NCBI GenBank assembly: GCA_022827625.1 | Contig: JAJEIE010000027.1 | Location: 110,827-174,826 of the forward strand | Direction: 5' to 3' | Length of the DNA: 64,000 nt | Source of the DNA: Candidatus Poribacteria bacterium | GTDB taxonomy: Bacteria; Poribacteria; WGA-4E; WGA-3G | In this document: piece by piece, positions 17,756 through 26,713 of the stretch | How positions within the stretch are numbered: position 1 is the stretch's first letter | Layout of the letters: every line of letters begins with the position of its first letter | Notes under the pieces: model-generated | What the model was told of the DNA's origin: nothing | What the model saw: the letters and a program-made list of their open reading frames with translations, nothing else | The model's database searches: none | Translations under genes and position numbers: made by a program

Positions 17756-18406
17756 ATGACAAAGTTAGAACAGATGCGACGGATCGAAGCCTGTGGTATC
17801 GTCGCTATAATTCGTGCGAATAGTGCAAATGAGTTAATTGATGCTGCCGCGGCAATCCACGCTGGTGGTGTTAACGTAATTGAAGTGACAATGACGACTC
17901 CGAATGCGCTTCAAGTCATTAATGATGTATCATCGACCTATGGAGATTCCGTTCTCGTTGGTGCTGGGTCGGTTTTAGACGCGGAGACCGCGCGTGCTGT
18001 GATGCTGGCAGGCGCGGAGTTCATTGTCAGTCCGGTTACCAAGGCAGCTGTCATTGAGATCTGTAATCGCTACGGCAAAGTCGTTATTCCAGGTGCTTTT
18101 ACGCCAACAGAGATTTTGATGGCATGGGAAGCCGGTGCGGATTATGTCAAGGTGTTTCCATCGAGTGGGGTTGGTGCTTCATATATAAAAGATATAAAAG
18201 CCCCGCTCCCTCATATTCCTCTTGTGCCGACGGGTGGCATTAATGTTGAAAACGCTGGCGAATTTATTAGTGCTGGTGCCACAGCATTAGGAGTTGGCAG
18301 TGCCTTGGTTAATAATCAACTCATTGAAGCCGGTGAATTTGAATCCCTGACAGAACGCGCGAAAAAACTGTGTGCCGAGGTGCAACGCGCTCGGTTACAA
18401 CGGTAA
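17756..18406 (+). CDS. eda: KDPG/KHG aldolase
   Basis: 216 residues from ATG 17756 (GGGGA just upstream; an in-frame TTG at 17744 would add four residues). Cleaves 2-keto-3-deoxy-6-phosphogluconate to pyruvate and glyceraldehyde-3-phosphate. The lysine that forms the Schiff base sits in YVKVFPS, and the loop PTGGIN binds phosphate. The N-terminal glutamate/arginine region (GIVAIIRANS) is typical. It precedes sugar-acid and inositol genes and probably feeds Entner-Doudoroff-type or uronate catabolism. Confidence 0.92.
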   Translation: MTKLEQMRRIEACGIVAIIRANSANELIDAAAAIHAGGVNVIEVTMTTPNALQVINDVSSTYGDSVLVGAGSVLDAETARAVMLAGAEFIVSPVTKAAVIEICNRYGKVVIPGAFTPTEILMAWEAGADYVKVFPSSGVGASYIKDIKAPLPHIPLVPTGGINVENAGEFISAGATALGVGSALVNNQLIEAGEFESLTERAKKLCAEVQRARLQR

Positions 18407-18440
18407 TTCGGCTTAGGTTTAGAAAAAATTGATTTTTTTG

Positions 18441-18469
18441 TTGACAATTAATGTTAATTCTGTTAATTT
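18441..18469 (+). promoter_or_regulatory. Possible promoter for the Ser/Thr kinase gene
   Basis: TTGACA (18441-18446), 17-base spacer, TAATTT (18464-18469). The -35 is perfect and the -10 poor. The region contains TTAAT three times within 20 bases. Confidence 0.3.
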
Positions 18470-18532
18470 TAATATTAGGAAATTGTATCTCATCCCTTTT
18501 ATTGTCTGCTCTAAACTCTTGAAGATGCTGTT

Positions 18533-20470
18533 ATGCAGATTGACCAATTAATTTTAGGCAAATATAGATTGCTGGAGTATCTGAATTCAGGAGGATTCTC
18601 GTCGGTTTTTCGCGCCCGCGAGGAGATGACGAACCGAGACGTTGCCATCAAAGCCTTAGCAAAAACAGCATATCCGGCAGGTAGGATGAAGTTTTTGCTA
18701 AGTGAATTTCAAGCGATGTCGAAAATTTGGGGCCATCCAAATATCGTCTCGATTCATACAGTTGAACCGGGCACGGATGACTATGTCGCATGGATCGTGA
18801 TGGAATATGTTGAAGGGAAGAGTCTTCATGAGTTGATGCAGGAAGGTTCGCTTTCGCTAACGGATACAATCAATATTGGTTTGGATATCTGCCGTGGACT
18901 CAAAGCAGCACATGCTCACAAAATTATGCATCGCGACATCAAGCCGCAAAATATATTGCTCACGACCGATAAACAGGCGAAGGTTGCGGATTTCAGTATC
19001 GCCCGTATTTTTGGTGAAACCACCGAGTTTGCTGAAACAATGGCGGGAACGCGTCGCTACATGGCGCCCGAACAACACTATGGATCTTATGACTATCGGG
19101 CAGACCTCTATTCCACAGCCCTCATTTTGTATCAAGCCGTGACGGGCCGATTTCCATTTTCAGGTGAGAACAAGGAGATGGATAAAAAGAAGGCTGCCGG
19201 AGAAATAGAAGAGATCGATAGATGTCCAGAGGTACTTCGGACTTTCTTGCAAAAGGCACTCCATCGCCAACTCTCTGAACGGCATCAAAATGCGAGTGAA
19301 ATGTACGATGAATTAGATCGTATCCGCCGAGATGAGTACGTCAAACAGGCTTCGCAGCTTATTGATGCCAGCGTCAATTCCAGCAATCCAAGATTAGCAG
19401 AGGCACTTGAACGGTACCGCAAAGCCTTCCGCTTACCTCTCGAAGTCGCGGAACGAATGAATCAAAACCTCTTTTTTGAGCAGCGGCGGAAAGAGGAAAA
19501 TAATAAGCGTGAGAAGTTGGTTGCCCAAATCCACCAACATTATACGCTTGCGACACGCTACATTGAGAGCCAAGACTACATGGCCGTTTTTGAAGAGGTC
19601 CAGAAAGCGACTCGGCTTTGTCTGGACGACCAAGGGTTAATTAGAACCGTTGATAATGTGTTCCGGCAGCTTAATATCACGACCCCTCCTTTGGCAGCGA
19701 ATCCAACTGTCGAAGAGATCATCACACTCATTCAGAAACTGCCGGATAACGAAAATGCTGTGCTTCGTACGTGGCTTGATAACCAAGAACTGACCCGTGA
19801 AGAGGTGGAAACCGATATAGTTCCGATCCAACCGCAAGTTAAGGCATCGGGCAGCTATCGGACGGTGATTGAGGAAGCGTCGCCAGAATTTTTGCTGGAT
19901 CAAGTCCATATTGATATCCAGTATCCGCACGAAGAGGAAGCGTTTCATATTTTCCAAAAAATCCAAATTTACCAGCAACAAGGACGGATGCGGCAGTGTC
20001 ATACCCTCTACAATAAACTCGGGAAATTTTACCAGAAGCAGGCGCGCAATTTTGCCAAAGCGGATAATCTCGAGCTTGTCGCCAACTGTTATACGCGTTC
20101 AAGATTCGCGTATACGGTTGCTGAAAAATTTCGGCTTGCCAGAAAAAACGCGAAAAATGGTGGGATTTATTACACCCGCCTTGGACGCCAATTTGAACTC
20201 CAACGCTCATGGGAAGAAGCCGGAAAATCTTATATCTTGGCTGCCTTCAATCATAGTTACGCAAATCTGCCGGCTCTTGTTGAAGAGTGCCATAGAATGG
20301 CAACTGTCTGCTATTTCAACGCCGCTGAGAGTGCGCATCTGAATCGTGAATTACAGATCGCCTATGACTATTACATGTTAATCATGATGATAGGTGAGAA
20401 GATGTCGGCACCCACAAAGGTCGTAAGTGAGGCACAAAAACTTATCTCAGAAATCCCTGTTCAAAGTTAG
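18533..20470 (+). CDS. Hanks-type Ser/Thr protein kinase with long C-terminal helical region
   Basis: 645 residues. The kinase domain (about 8-265) has a glycine loop (LNSGGFSSVF), ATP lysine in VAIKALAK, catalytic HRDIKPQN (His133, Asp135), and an activation segment closing with APEQ. The metal-binding motif reads DFS (153-155) instead of DFG. Residues about 275-640 are helical and charged with TPR-like pairs (YNKLGKFYQKQ, AYTVAEKFRLARKNA, SWEEAGKSYILAAFN). No TM helix, so it is cytoplasmic, unlike PknB. It is 11 bases before an aldolase gene and may regulate the sugar pathway, which is only inferred. Confidence 0.93.
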   Translation: MQIDQLILGKYRLLEYLNSGGFSSVFRAREEMTNRDVAIKALAKTAYPAGRMKFLLSEFQAMSKIWGHPNIVSIHTVEPGTDDYVAWIVMEYVEGKSLHELMQEGSLSLTDTINIGLDICRGLKAAHAHKIMHRDIKPQNILLTTDKQAKVADFSIARIFGETTEFAETMAGTRRYMAPEQHYGSYDYRADLYSTALILYQAVTGRFPFSGENKEMDKKKAAGEIEEIDRCPEVLRTFLQKALHRQLSERHQNASEMYDELDRIRRDEYVKQASQLIDASVNSSNPRLAEALERYRKAFRLPLEVAERMNQNLFFEQRRKEENNKREKLVAQIHQHYTLATRYIESQDYMAVFEEVQKATRLCLDDQGLIRTVDNVFRQLNITTPPLAANPTVEEIITLIQKLPDNENAVLRTWLDNQELTREEVETDIVPIQPQVKASGSYRTVIEEASPEFLLDQVHIDIQYPHEEEAFHIFQKIQIYQQQGRMRQCHTLYNKLGKFYQKQARNFAKADNLELVANCYTRSRFAYTVAEKFRLARKNAKNGGIYYTRLGRQFELQRSWEEAGKSYILAAFNHSYANLPALVEECHRMATVCYFNAAESAHLNRELQIAYDYYMLIMMIGEKMSAPTKVVSEAQKLISEIPVQS

Positions 20471-20481
20471 AGGAGCACGAC

Positions 20482-21255
20482 GTGAAAGCATCTTTAAAAC
20501 GCGGAGAGGTTCTTATAGGGACGTTTGTCCTTGAATTTGGGGGCTCCGCAATTGCGACGCTTTTGGCAAGTGCTGGAGCAGACTTTATTGTTGCTGATCT
20601 GGAACATAGTTCGTTTTCTATAGAAACAATGGGACGCATAATTCGGGACGCACGCGGTGCAAATTTGCCCTGTATTGTGCGTGTGCCGGTCCTTGAACGC
20701 CATTTTGTTTCTCGTATCCTTGATGCCGGGGCAACGGGAGTCATGATTCCACGGGTTGAATCCGGTGAAGATCTTGAAAAAATCCGAAACTGGACGAAGT
20801 ACGCCCCTGAAGGTGACCGAGGGGTCGCGTTCGGTATCGGTCATACCGACTATGGGGACTTTACAAAACTGGATACCCAGGCGTATGTGCGTCGGGCAAA
20901 CGAAGAGATCCTTAGCATAGGACAAATTGAGACCGTCAAAGCTGTTGAAAACTTGGAGGACATTCTCGCCACTGGTGGGCTGGATGTTATCTTTATTGGC
21001 CCCTATGACTTATCGACTTCTATGGGGATTTCCGGTGAACTGGAGCATCCGTTGCTTTTGGATGCAATAAAAAAAGTCATCGCGCTTACACAGCGATACA
21101 ATGTGCCCTTGGGTTGTTATGTCAACGATTTTGAGAGTGGTGAACAGTGGTTGAGGCGTGGTGTTCAATTGATTGCGTGTGGGAATGATGCTTTTTTGTT
21201 AACCTGTAAATTTGCCGAGGAAAGTCAAAAATTTAGAAATGCAGCGGGTACTTGA
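20482..21255 (+). CDS. HpcH/HpaI-family class II aldolase
   Basis: 257 residues from GTG with AGAGGAG upstream. The (beta/alpha)8 aldolase has metal ligands in GQIET (Glu) and IGPYDLS (Asp), and a substrate arginine near RVP. Members cleave 2-keto-3-deoxy sugar acids such as 2-keto-3-deoxyrhamnonate or 4-hydroxy-2-oxoheptanedioate into pyruvate plus an aldehyde. It overlaps iolC by 4 bases (TTGA), so the two are translationally coupled. The exact substrate is not readable. Confidence 0.9.
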   Translation: MKASLKRGEVLIGTFVLEFGGSAIATLLASAGADFIVADLEHSSFSIETMGRIIRDARGANLPCIVRVPVLERHFVSRILDAGATGVMIPRVESGEDLEKIRNWTKYAPEGDRGVAFGIGHTDYGDFTKLDTQAYVRRANEEILSIGQIETVKAVENLEDILATGGLDVIFIGPYDLSTSMGISGELEHPLLLDAIKKVIALTQRYNVPLGCYVNDFESGEQWLRRGVQLIACGNDAFLLTCKFAEESQKFRNAAGT

Positions 21256-22286
21256 AAGCGAGTCTTGTTGCGAAAAAAATGGAAACTTACGATATTCTTA
21301 CAATCGGACGGAGCTCTATAGACCTCTACGCCAATGACATCGGAGCTTCATTCACGGACATTAAAAGTTTTGGTGCCTTCGTTGGTGGGTGTCCTACCAA
21401 CATCAGCGTTGGTGTACAAAGGCTTGGGCTACAGGCTGCATTACTTACAGCTGTCGGCGAGGATCCGGTTGGGGAGTTTCTCCTCAAGTTTTTGAATGAC
21501 GAAGGTGTTGAGACGCGGTTTATCCCTTGCAAACCTGGACATCGGACGAGTGCTGTTGTCCTCGGCATTGAACCACCGGATCGGTTCCCGTTAATCTATT
21601 ACCGGGATAATTGTGCGGATATTGAACTGACAATTGATGACGTTCTCGCTGCACCGGTTGCTGAGAGTCGAGCCGTGTTGATATCGGGAACGGGCTTAAG
21701 CAAGGAGCCGAGTCGTAGCGCAACGATCTATGCGGCGGAGCAGGCAAAAGCATTGGGAAAGAAGGTCTTTTTAGACCTTGATTTTCGGGCAGATCAGTGG
21801 CACGACCCCAGAGCGTTTGGGGTTGTTATTCGGTCTGCCTTACGTTATATTGACATCGCTATCGGGACAGAGGAAGAGATCAAAGCGGCTACGCTTACGA
21901 ATGTTTCTCAGCTCACAATTGAGCACTCCCAAATTTCGAATCCTACAATTCAAGGGGATATGGGGGTCGCTATTCAGACCCTCTTAGGTGCAGGTCCAGA
22001 TGCCTTGATCGTGAAGCGCGGTATTGAGGGGGCAGATGTCCATTTGGCAAGCGGTGAGGTCGTTCATGCAGCACCGTTTCCGGTCGAAGTTTACAATACC
22101 CTCGGTGCTGGAGATGCCTTCGCCAGTGGTTTTGTCTATGGGAACCTCAGCGGTTGGGGTTGGGAAAAGTCTGCACGCCTCGGTAATGTAACCGGCGCGA
22201 TTGTCGTAACACGGCACGGTTGTGCTAACTTTATGCCAACGCTGCCTGAGGTGGATGCGTTTGTCGCGGAACGTGGCGGATGGTAG
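21252..22286 (+). CDS. iolC: 5-dehydro-2-deoxygluconokinase-like PfkB sugar kinase
   Basis: 344 residues from TTG 21252, overlapping the upstream stop. ATG 21279 is an alternative that fits the usual IolC N-terminus (YDILTIGRSSIDLY) better, though neither has a strong ribosome site. PfkB signatures: FVGGCPTNISVGVQRLG and TLGAGDAFASGF with the catalytic aspartate. IolC phosphorylates 2-deoxy-5-keto-gluconate in myo-inositol breakdown. The iolD gene 115 bases downstream supports the call. Confidence 0.88.
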   Translation: MKASLVAKKMETYDILTIGRSSIDLYANDIGASFTDIKSFGAFVGGCPTNISVGVQRLGLQAALLTAVGEDPVGEFLLKFLNDEGVETRFIPCKPGHRTSAVVLGIEPPDRFPLIYYRDNCADIELTIDDVLAAPVAESRAVLISGTGLSKEPSRSATIYAAEQAKALGKKVFLDLDFRADQWHDPRAFGVVIRSALRYIDIAIGTEEEIKAATLTNVSQLTIEHSQISNPTIQGDMGVAIQTLLGAGPDALIVKRGIEGADVHLASGEVVHAAPFPVEVYNTLGAGDAFASGFVYGNLSGWGWEKSARLGNVTGAIVVTRHGCANFMPTLPEVDAFVAERGGW

Positions 22287-22357
22287 ATACGGTATCCGGT
22301 TTTGTGAGACGCTGTTTTCGTGCCTCAGTTTCTAAATGCCATACTATTTTATTACTT

Positions 22358-22401
22358 AAAGGAGAAGCGACTTTCCTTACGGAAAACGCGTAGCAATTTT
22401 C
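22358..22401 (+). promoter_or_regulatory. Hairpin between ribosome site and iolD start
   Basis: AAAGGAG (22358-22364) lies 37 bases before the iolD ATG, normally too far. Between them GCG/CGC (22367-22369 with 22387-22389) and TTTCC/GGAAA (22372-22376 with 22381-22385) form a stem with a TTAC loop. Folding would bring the ribosome site to about 15 bases from the ATG. This is an inference from pairing only. Confidence 0.4.
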
Positions 22402-24267
22402 ATGAAAACACGCAAACTTACGATGGGACAAGCCGTCGTTCAATTTCTTCAGCAACAATATGTTGAGCGAGATGGGAACGAAACGCAGTTTTTCGCCGGT
22501 ATGTTCGGTATTTTTGGTCACGGAAATGTCGCCGGTATCGGACAAGCCTTGCATCAGTATTCTGATTCATTTCGGTTCTATCAGACCCGAAATGAACAAT
22601 CTATGGTGCATACCGCTGCTGCGTTTGCTAAGATGAACAACCGTCTTCGGACATTTGCTTGTACGTCTTCTATTGGACCGGGGGCGACGAACATGCTTAC
22701 GGGTGCTGCGGGCGCGACTATTAACCGGTTGCCTATTCTTTTGTTACCGGGTGACATCTTTTCCACACGTTTAGTCGCTCCGGTTTTACAGCAATTAGAG
22801 TCATCGAGTTCACAAGATTATTCGGTGAACGATTGCTTTAAGCCGATTTCGCGCTACTGGGACCGGATTAATCGTCCGGAGCAGATAATCACAGCGTTGC
22901 CGGAAGTGATGCGGGTCTTGACATCGCAGGCGGATACGGGCACTGTAACTTTGGCACTTCCGCAGGACGTTCAAGCCGAGGCGTATGACTATCCTTCACA
23001 ACTCTTTGAGAAACGCGTTTACACTATACCTCGTCCGCGTGCGGATACGAGCCTGTTCAATCGGGCAGCGGCATGGATTCGTGAGAGCAAACGTCCATTG
23101 ATTATTGCCGGTGGGGGTGTTATCTACAGTGAAGCCACGGAACAACTCGCCCAATTTGCGGAACAAACCGGTATTCCGGTCGGCGAAACCTTTGCTGGAA
23201 AAGGTTCGCTGTCATATAATCATCCGCAGAATCTCGGCGCGATTGGCGCGACGGGTACACCCGGAGCAAATATCACAGCACGCGAAGCCGATTTGGTGAT
23301 AGCGATTGGCACCCGTTTGAGTGATTTCACAACGGCTTCCAAAACGGCTTTCCAAAATCCTGATGTCCGTTTCATCAATATTAATGTTGCTGAATTTGAT
23401 GCCTATAAACACGCTGCTTTGCCGCTTGTTGCTGATGCCCGTGTCACACTTGAAGAACTCGCTACTGCTGTTGGAGACTACCAAGTTGACGCAGCCTACG
23501 CCACACAAATTGAGAAGTATCGTGATGAGTGGGAAGCGGAAGTCGATCGTCTGTATCATCTCGGACACGGACCCTTACCGAGTCAAAGCGAAGTGATAGG
23601 CGTGGTTAACGAGTTTTCGCGTCCTGAAGATGTCATGGTTTGTGCGGCAGGAAGCCTACCTGGCGACTTACACAAATTGTGGAGAACGCGTAATCCGAAG
23701 CAATACCATTTAGAATATGGCTACTCGTGTATGGGATATGAAATTGCGGGTGGATTGGGCATCAAGATGGCGGATCCGAGTCGTGATGTGTATGTCATGG
23801 TAGGGGACGGTTCATATTTGATGTTAGCACAGGAAATTATTACATCAATCCAAGAAGGCTATAAACTCATTATCGTTCTTGTGAACAATGAGGGGCATAG
23901 TAGCATTGGAGGACTCTCTCGCGCAACGGGCGCGCAGGGTTTTGCTACCCGTTTCCGGTACCGCGACGAAGAGAGCGGTCAACTTGCGGGTGACTTTTTA
24001 CCTGTAGATCTTGCAGCAAATGCTGGCAGCCTCGGTGCCAAGGTGATTGAAGCGACGACCCTGCAAAGCCTGAAGGCTGCACTGGCTGAGGCACGCGAAG
24101 CCGAGCATACAACCGTTGTAAAGATTGATGTGGACTACTACGAAGGAGTCCCGCGCTATGAATCCTGGTGGGATGTGCCTATCGCAGAGGTCTCCGAAGT
24201 TGACACGGCGCAAGAGGCGTATCAGGAATACGAGGCTGATAAACGGAAAGAGCGTTATTTCCTATAA
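22402..24267 (+). CDS. iolD: 3D-(3,5/4)-trihydroxycyclohexane-1,2-dione acylhydrolase
   Basis: 621 residues, a thiamine diphosphate enzyme of the acetolactate-synthase fold. The cofactor-activating glutamate is in TRNEQSMVH (about residue 62), and the ThDP/Mg motif begins GDGSYLML and ends VLVNNEG. It hydrolyses the cyclic diketone of inositol catabolism to 5-deoxy-glucuronate. The match to IolD rather than other ThDP enzymes rests on the N-terminal LTMGQAVVQFL, GIFGHGNVAG and the HSSIGGLSRATG region. No iolB, iolE or iolG is in the window, so the pathway is only partly encoded here. Confidence 0.92.
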   Translation: MKTRKLTMGQAVVQFLQQQYVERDGNETQFFAGMFGIFGHGNVAGIGQALHQYSDSFRFYQTRNEQSMVHTAAAFAKMNNRLRTFACTSSIGPGATNMLTGAAGATINRLPILLLPGDIFSTRLVAPVLQQLESSSSQDYSVNDCFKPISRYWDRINRPEQIITALPEVMRVLTSQADTGTVTLALPQDVQAEAYDYPSQLFEKRVYTIPRPRADTSLFNRAAAWIRESKRPLIIAGGGVIYSEATEQLAQFAEQTGIPVGETFAGKGSLSYNHPQNLGAIGATGTPGANITAREADLVIAIGTRLSDFTTASKTAFQNPDVRFININVAEFDAYKHAALPLVADARVTLEELATAVGDYQVDAAYATQIEKYRDEWEAEVDRLYHLGHGPLPSQSEVIGVVNEFSRPEDVMVCAAGSLPGDLHKLWRTRNPKQYHLEYGYSCMGYEIAGGLGIKMADPSRDVYVMVGDGSYLMLAQEIITSIQEGYKLIIVLVNNEGHSSIGGLSRATGAQGFATRFRYRDEESGQLAGDFLPVDLAANAGSLGAKVIEATTLQSLKAALAEAREAEHTTVVKIDVDYYEGVPRYESWWDVPIAEVSEVDTAQEAYQEYEADKRKERYFL

Positions 24268-24299
24268 GCATCAGCATAACTTTCAATGAAAGGGAAATT

Positions 24300-24539
24300 G
24301 TGAAAGCATCAGAACTTTTAGAAAGCGTTAAGTCGGGAGAGGCTATTCCGTGCGGTTCGTGTGATGAGAAAATCCCAGCGGACGAAGTTTTAGGGTTCGT
24401 GTTTAAGTTGGGGAAACTCGCACCGCGGATGGAAAATGCGAACGTCGGGGATATTACTTGTGTCCACTGTCAAGCGGCGGATCCGGATATCAAGATTACA
24501 CCGCGCGGACCGGATATTAAGTTTGTCCGTGGCGATTAA
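24300..24539 (+). CDS. Small zinc-ribbon-like protein
   Basis: 79 residues from GTG with AAAGGGA upstream. Two CxxC pairs (CGSC near residue 18, CVHC near residue 54) suggest one zinc site. No membrane segment. It lies 32 bases after iolD and 21 before rlmB. Not recognised as a named family; function unknown. Confidence 0.65.
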   Translation: MKASELLESVKSGEAIPCGSCDEKIPADEVLGFVFKLGKLAPRMENANVGDITCVHCQAADPDIKITPRGPDIKFVRGD

Positions 24540-24560
24540 TCAATCTGTCTGTATTTCAGG

Positions 24561-25295
24561 ATGTCGGAATACATTGTTGGTAGAAATCCAGTTATCGAAT
24601 ATCTACAGCATCGTGCGCGTTATATCGAGAAAATTTGGGTTGCTGAAGGGAGCAGCCACTCGCGGATCCGCCACATTATCGCGAGGGCACAACAGGCAGG
24701 TATCCCCGTAAAACGCTGCGGGCGGCGTGAATTGGACAGACTCGAACCGTCTGTACCGCATCAAGGTGTTATCGCACGCGTCAATCTAACGCATTATAGC
24801 GATCTGCCATCAATACTCGCAAAGATACAAAACAGTGAGAAGGATCCATTGTTGGTAATGTTGGATGGTGTTCAGGATCCGAGGAATCTGGGTGCGATTC
24901 TCCGGACTGCTGAGGCTGCTAACGCCGATGCTGTCCTCATTCCAAAGAACCGTGCTGTTGGTATCACGCCAGCTGTCCACAAAGCCTCGGCTGGCGCGTC
25001 TGAGCACGTCCCTATCGCCAGAGTAACAAATATCGCGCAAACTATAGACCGTCTGAAGAAAGCAGGTATATGGGTCGTCGGTTCTGCTGGGGATGCGTCC
25101 TCTTCCTATACGGATGCGGATTTCAGAGTGCCGTTGTGTCTCGTGTTAGGAAGTGAGGGTGAGGGTATTCGGAGACTTGTGAAACAGAAATGTGATTATC
25201 TCGTACACTTACCGATGTTAGGACGGATTGATTCCCTGAATGTTTCCGTTGCAGCGGGTATTCTATTATATGAAGTACTTCGTCAACGCACCTGA
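24561..25295 (+). CDS. rlmB: 23S rRNA (guanosine-2'-O-)-methyltransferase, TrmH/SpoU family
   Basis: 244 residues. An N-terminal L30e-like substrate domain (EYIVGRNPVIEYL) is followed by the SPOUT domain with its three motifs: DGVQDPRNLGAILRTAEA, LVLGSEGEGIRRL and LPMLGRIDSLNVSVAAGILLYE. It methylates the ribose of a conserved 23S rRNA guanosine using SAM. The length and N-terminus fit RlmB rather than TrmH proper. Confidence 0.93.
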   Translation: MSEYIVGRNPVIEYLQHRARYIEKIWVAEGSSHSRIRHIIARAQQAGIPVKRCGRRELDRLEPSVPHQGVIARVNLTHYSDLPSILAKIQNSEKDPLLVMLDGVQDPRNLGAILRTAEAANADAVLIPKNRAVGITPAVHKASAGASEHVPIARVTNIAQTIDRLKKAGIWVVGSAGDASSSYTDADFRVPLCLVLGSEGEGIRRLVKQKCDYLVHLPMLGRIDSLNVSVAAGILLYEVLRQRT

Positions 25296-25312
25296 GAACT
25301 TCATTAAGCCCG

Positions 25313-26056
25313 TCAAATAAAGCCCTCTTCCTTCAAACTGACAAAAATTCCGTCTCCGATAATCACATGATCCAAGACTTTAATCCCGATGTGGTTTCCC
25401 GCCTCAATCAGTTGTTTTGTCGCTCGAATGTCTTCTTGACTCGGTTGTGGATCACCAGATGGATGATTGTGGACGAGGACAATTGAGTTTGCGGATTCTT
25501 CAACCGCGAATCGAAAGATTTCACGCGGGTGAAAAACGCTGGCGTTTAGGGTCCCTTCAAAAATTGTCGTTTCCGATAGTTTTCTACCCCATGTCAATTC
25601 ATCGCTGATATCCCCTGCAACCCCCTTGGTTGTTACACCGCCTTTTGTATCAAGGCACAAAACACAGACAATTTCCTTCTTTAGATACCTCATTTTAGAC
25701 ATCATCAGGTCTGCGACGTCGCTTGGGGAAGTAATCTTGTCGCGATCGGCGTGAAAACGTGCCAATCGCTTTCCGAGTTCAAAAGCTGCAATGATTTGTG
25801 CTGCTTTTGCCTCACCAATGCCTTTGATTTTCTCAAATTGCTTAGGGCTATTGTCCGCTATCCGCTTCAAATCGCCTTCAAATGTTATGAGGATTTGCTC
25901 ACCGAGTTGAACAGCTGTTGTTCCTTTAAAACCATCTTTAAGGATAATAGCCAAAAGTTCAGAATCTTTTAGGATTTCTGCACCGTATTTGTGAAGCCTT
26001 TCACGTGGACGTTCATTTTCAGGTAGGTCCTTAATGCGCACAGGTTTATAGACCAT
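25313..26056 (-). CDS. radC: RadC/JAB-domain protein
   Basis: 247 residues. I chose ATG 26056, which has AAGGGAG upstream; the longer frame from 26119 would place 21 non-conserved residues over the promoter. The N-terminal UPF0758 helix-hairpin-helix part (RPRERLHKYGAEIL, IKGIGEAKAAQIIAAFELG) is followed by a JAB domain. It has the JAMM metal site HNHPSGDPQPSQED. The historical DNA-repair role of RadC is unproven. Convergent with rlmB, 17 bases apart. Confidence 0.93.
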   Translation of the reverse strand: MVYKPVRIKDLPENERPRERLHKYGAEILKDSELLAIILKDGFKGTTAVQLGEQILITFEGDLKRIADNSPKQFEKIKGIGEAKAAQIIAAFELGKRLARFHADRDKITSPSDVADLMMSKMRYLKKEIVCVLCLDTKGGVTTKGVAGDISDELTWGRKLSETTIFEGTLNASVFHPREIFRFAVEESANSIVLVHNHPSGDPQPSQEDIRATKQLIEAGNHIGIKVLDHVIIGDGIFVSLKEEGFI

Positions 26057-26090
26057 TATTCTCCCTTTCGTTGGCAAAAAATTTCTTGAT

Positions 26091-26119
26091 ATTATACTTA
26101 ATTTCCGGGATAAAGACAA
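26091..26119 (-). promoter_or_regulatory. Promoter for radC
   Basis: On the minus strand: TTGTCT (26119-26114), 17-base spacer, perfect TATAAT (26096-26091), about 35 bases before the chosen ATG. It supports the shorter radC start. Confidence 0.65.
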
Positions 26120-26224
26120 ACAAATTCTGGGTAGTGTTTTCTTTCGTAAAGGATTTCTAAATTTTGAGTGGATAACCTCTTATGATGAAATCTGGTTAAA
26201 ATCGTTGAATATTTAAATTGGGTG

Positions 26225-26253
26225 TTGACAAATAAAGAAAAAAGATGTAAAAT
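26225..26253 (+). promoter_or_regulatory. Consensus sigma-70 promoter for the STAS operon
   Basis: TTGACA (26225-26230), 17-base spacer, TAAAAT (26248-26253). The start would be about 45 bases before the ATG at 26305, which has AAAAGGAG upstream. Confidence 0.8.
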
Positions 26254-26304
26254 TAAAAAATAGGTTTGTGTTTTCAGTTTCAAGCGAATAAAAAGGAGAG
26301 AATC

Positions 26305-26652
26305 ATGCCAACTACGATTCGTCAGCAAGATGGTGTTGCGATTTTAGAACCGAGCGGGAAAATAATGGGAGCGGCTGTCTCTGAATTACGAGAGGCGATT
26401 GTTTCGCAAATAGATGCCTCTGATGAGCCACGTATTCTCATTAATTTTGAGCGCGTTAATATGATGGATAGTTCCGGTCTCGGGACCCTTATGGGGGCGC
26501 ATGTCACTACGAAACGTAAAAATGGTCGTATCGGGGTCATTAATGTCGGAAGGAACATCAAAAATCTGATTGTTCGCAGCCGGCTCGTTAGTATCTTTGA
26601 GCATTTTGATAGCGAGAACGAGGCGATCGCCGAGCTATCAAGTGGAAGTTAA
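26305..26652 (+). CDS. STAS-domain anti-sigma factor antagonist-like protein
   Basis: 115 residues; ATG 26305 has AAAAGGAG upstream and lies after the promoter, whereas the open frame from 26266 does not. One STAS domain with the phospho-acceptor loop DSSGLGTLM. It is the first gene of the signalling island and 61 bases before a second STAS gene. In partner switching such proteins bind or release an ATPase-type anti-sigma factor depending on phosphorylation; an RsbW-like protein is encoded at 31996-32451. Confidence 0.92.
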   Translation: MPTTIRQQDGVAILEPSGKIMGAAVSELREAIVSQIDASDEPRILINFERVNMMDSSGLGTLMGAHVTTKRKNGRIGVINVGRNIKNLIVRSRLVSIFEHFDSENEAIAELSSGS

Positions 26653-26713
26653 GTGGTGCTATGAGAGGGTTTGCATCCAAAACTCAGATAGACTGGTGGA
26701 TTAGGAGTGTGTT

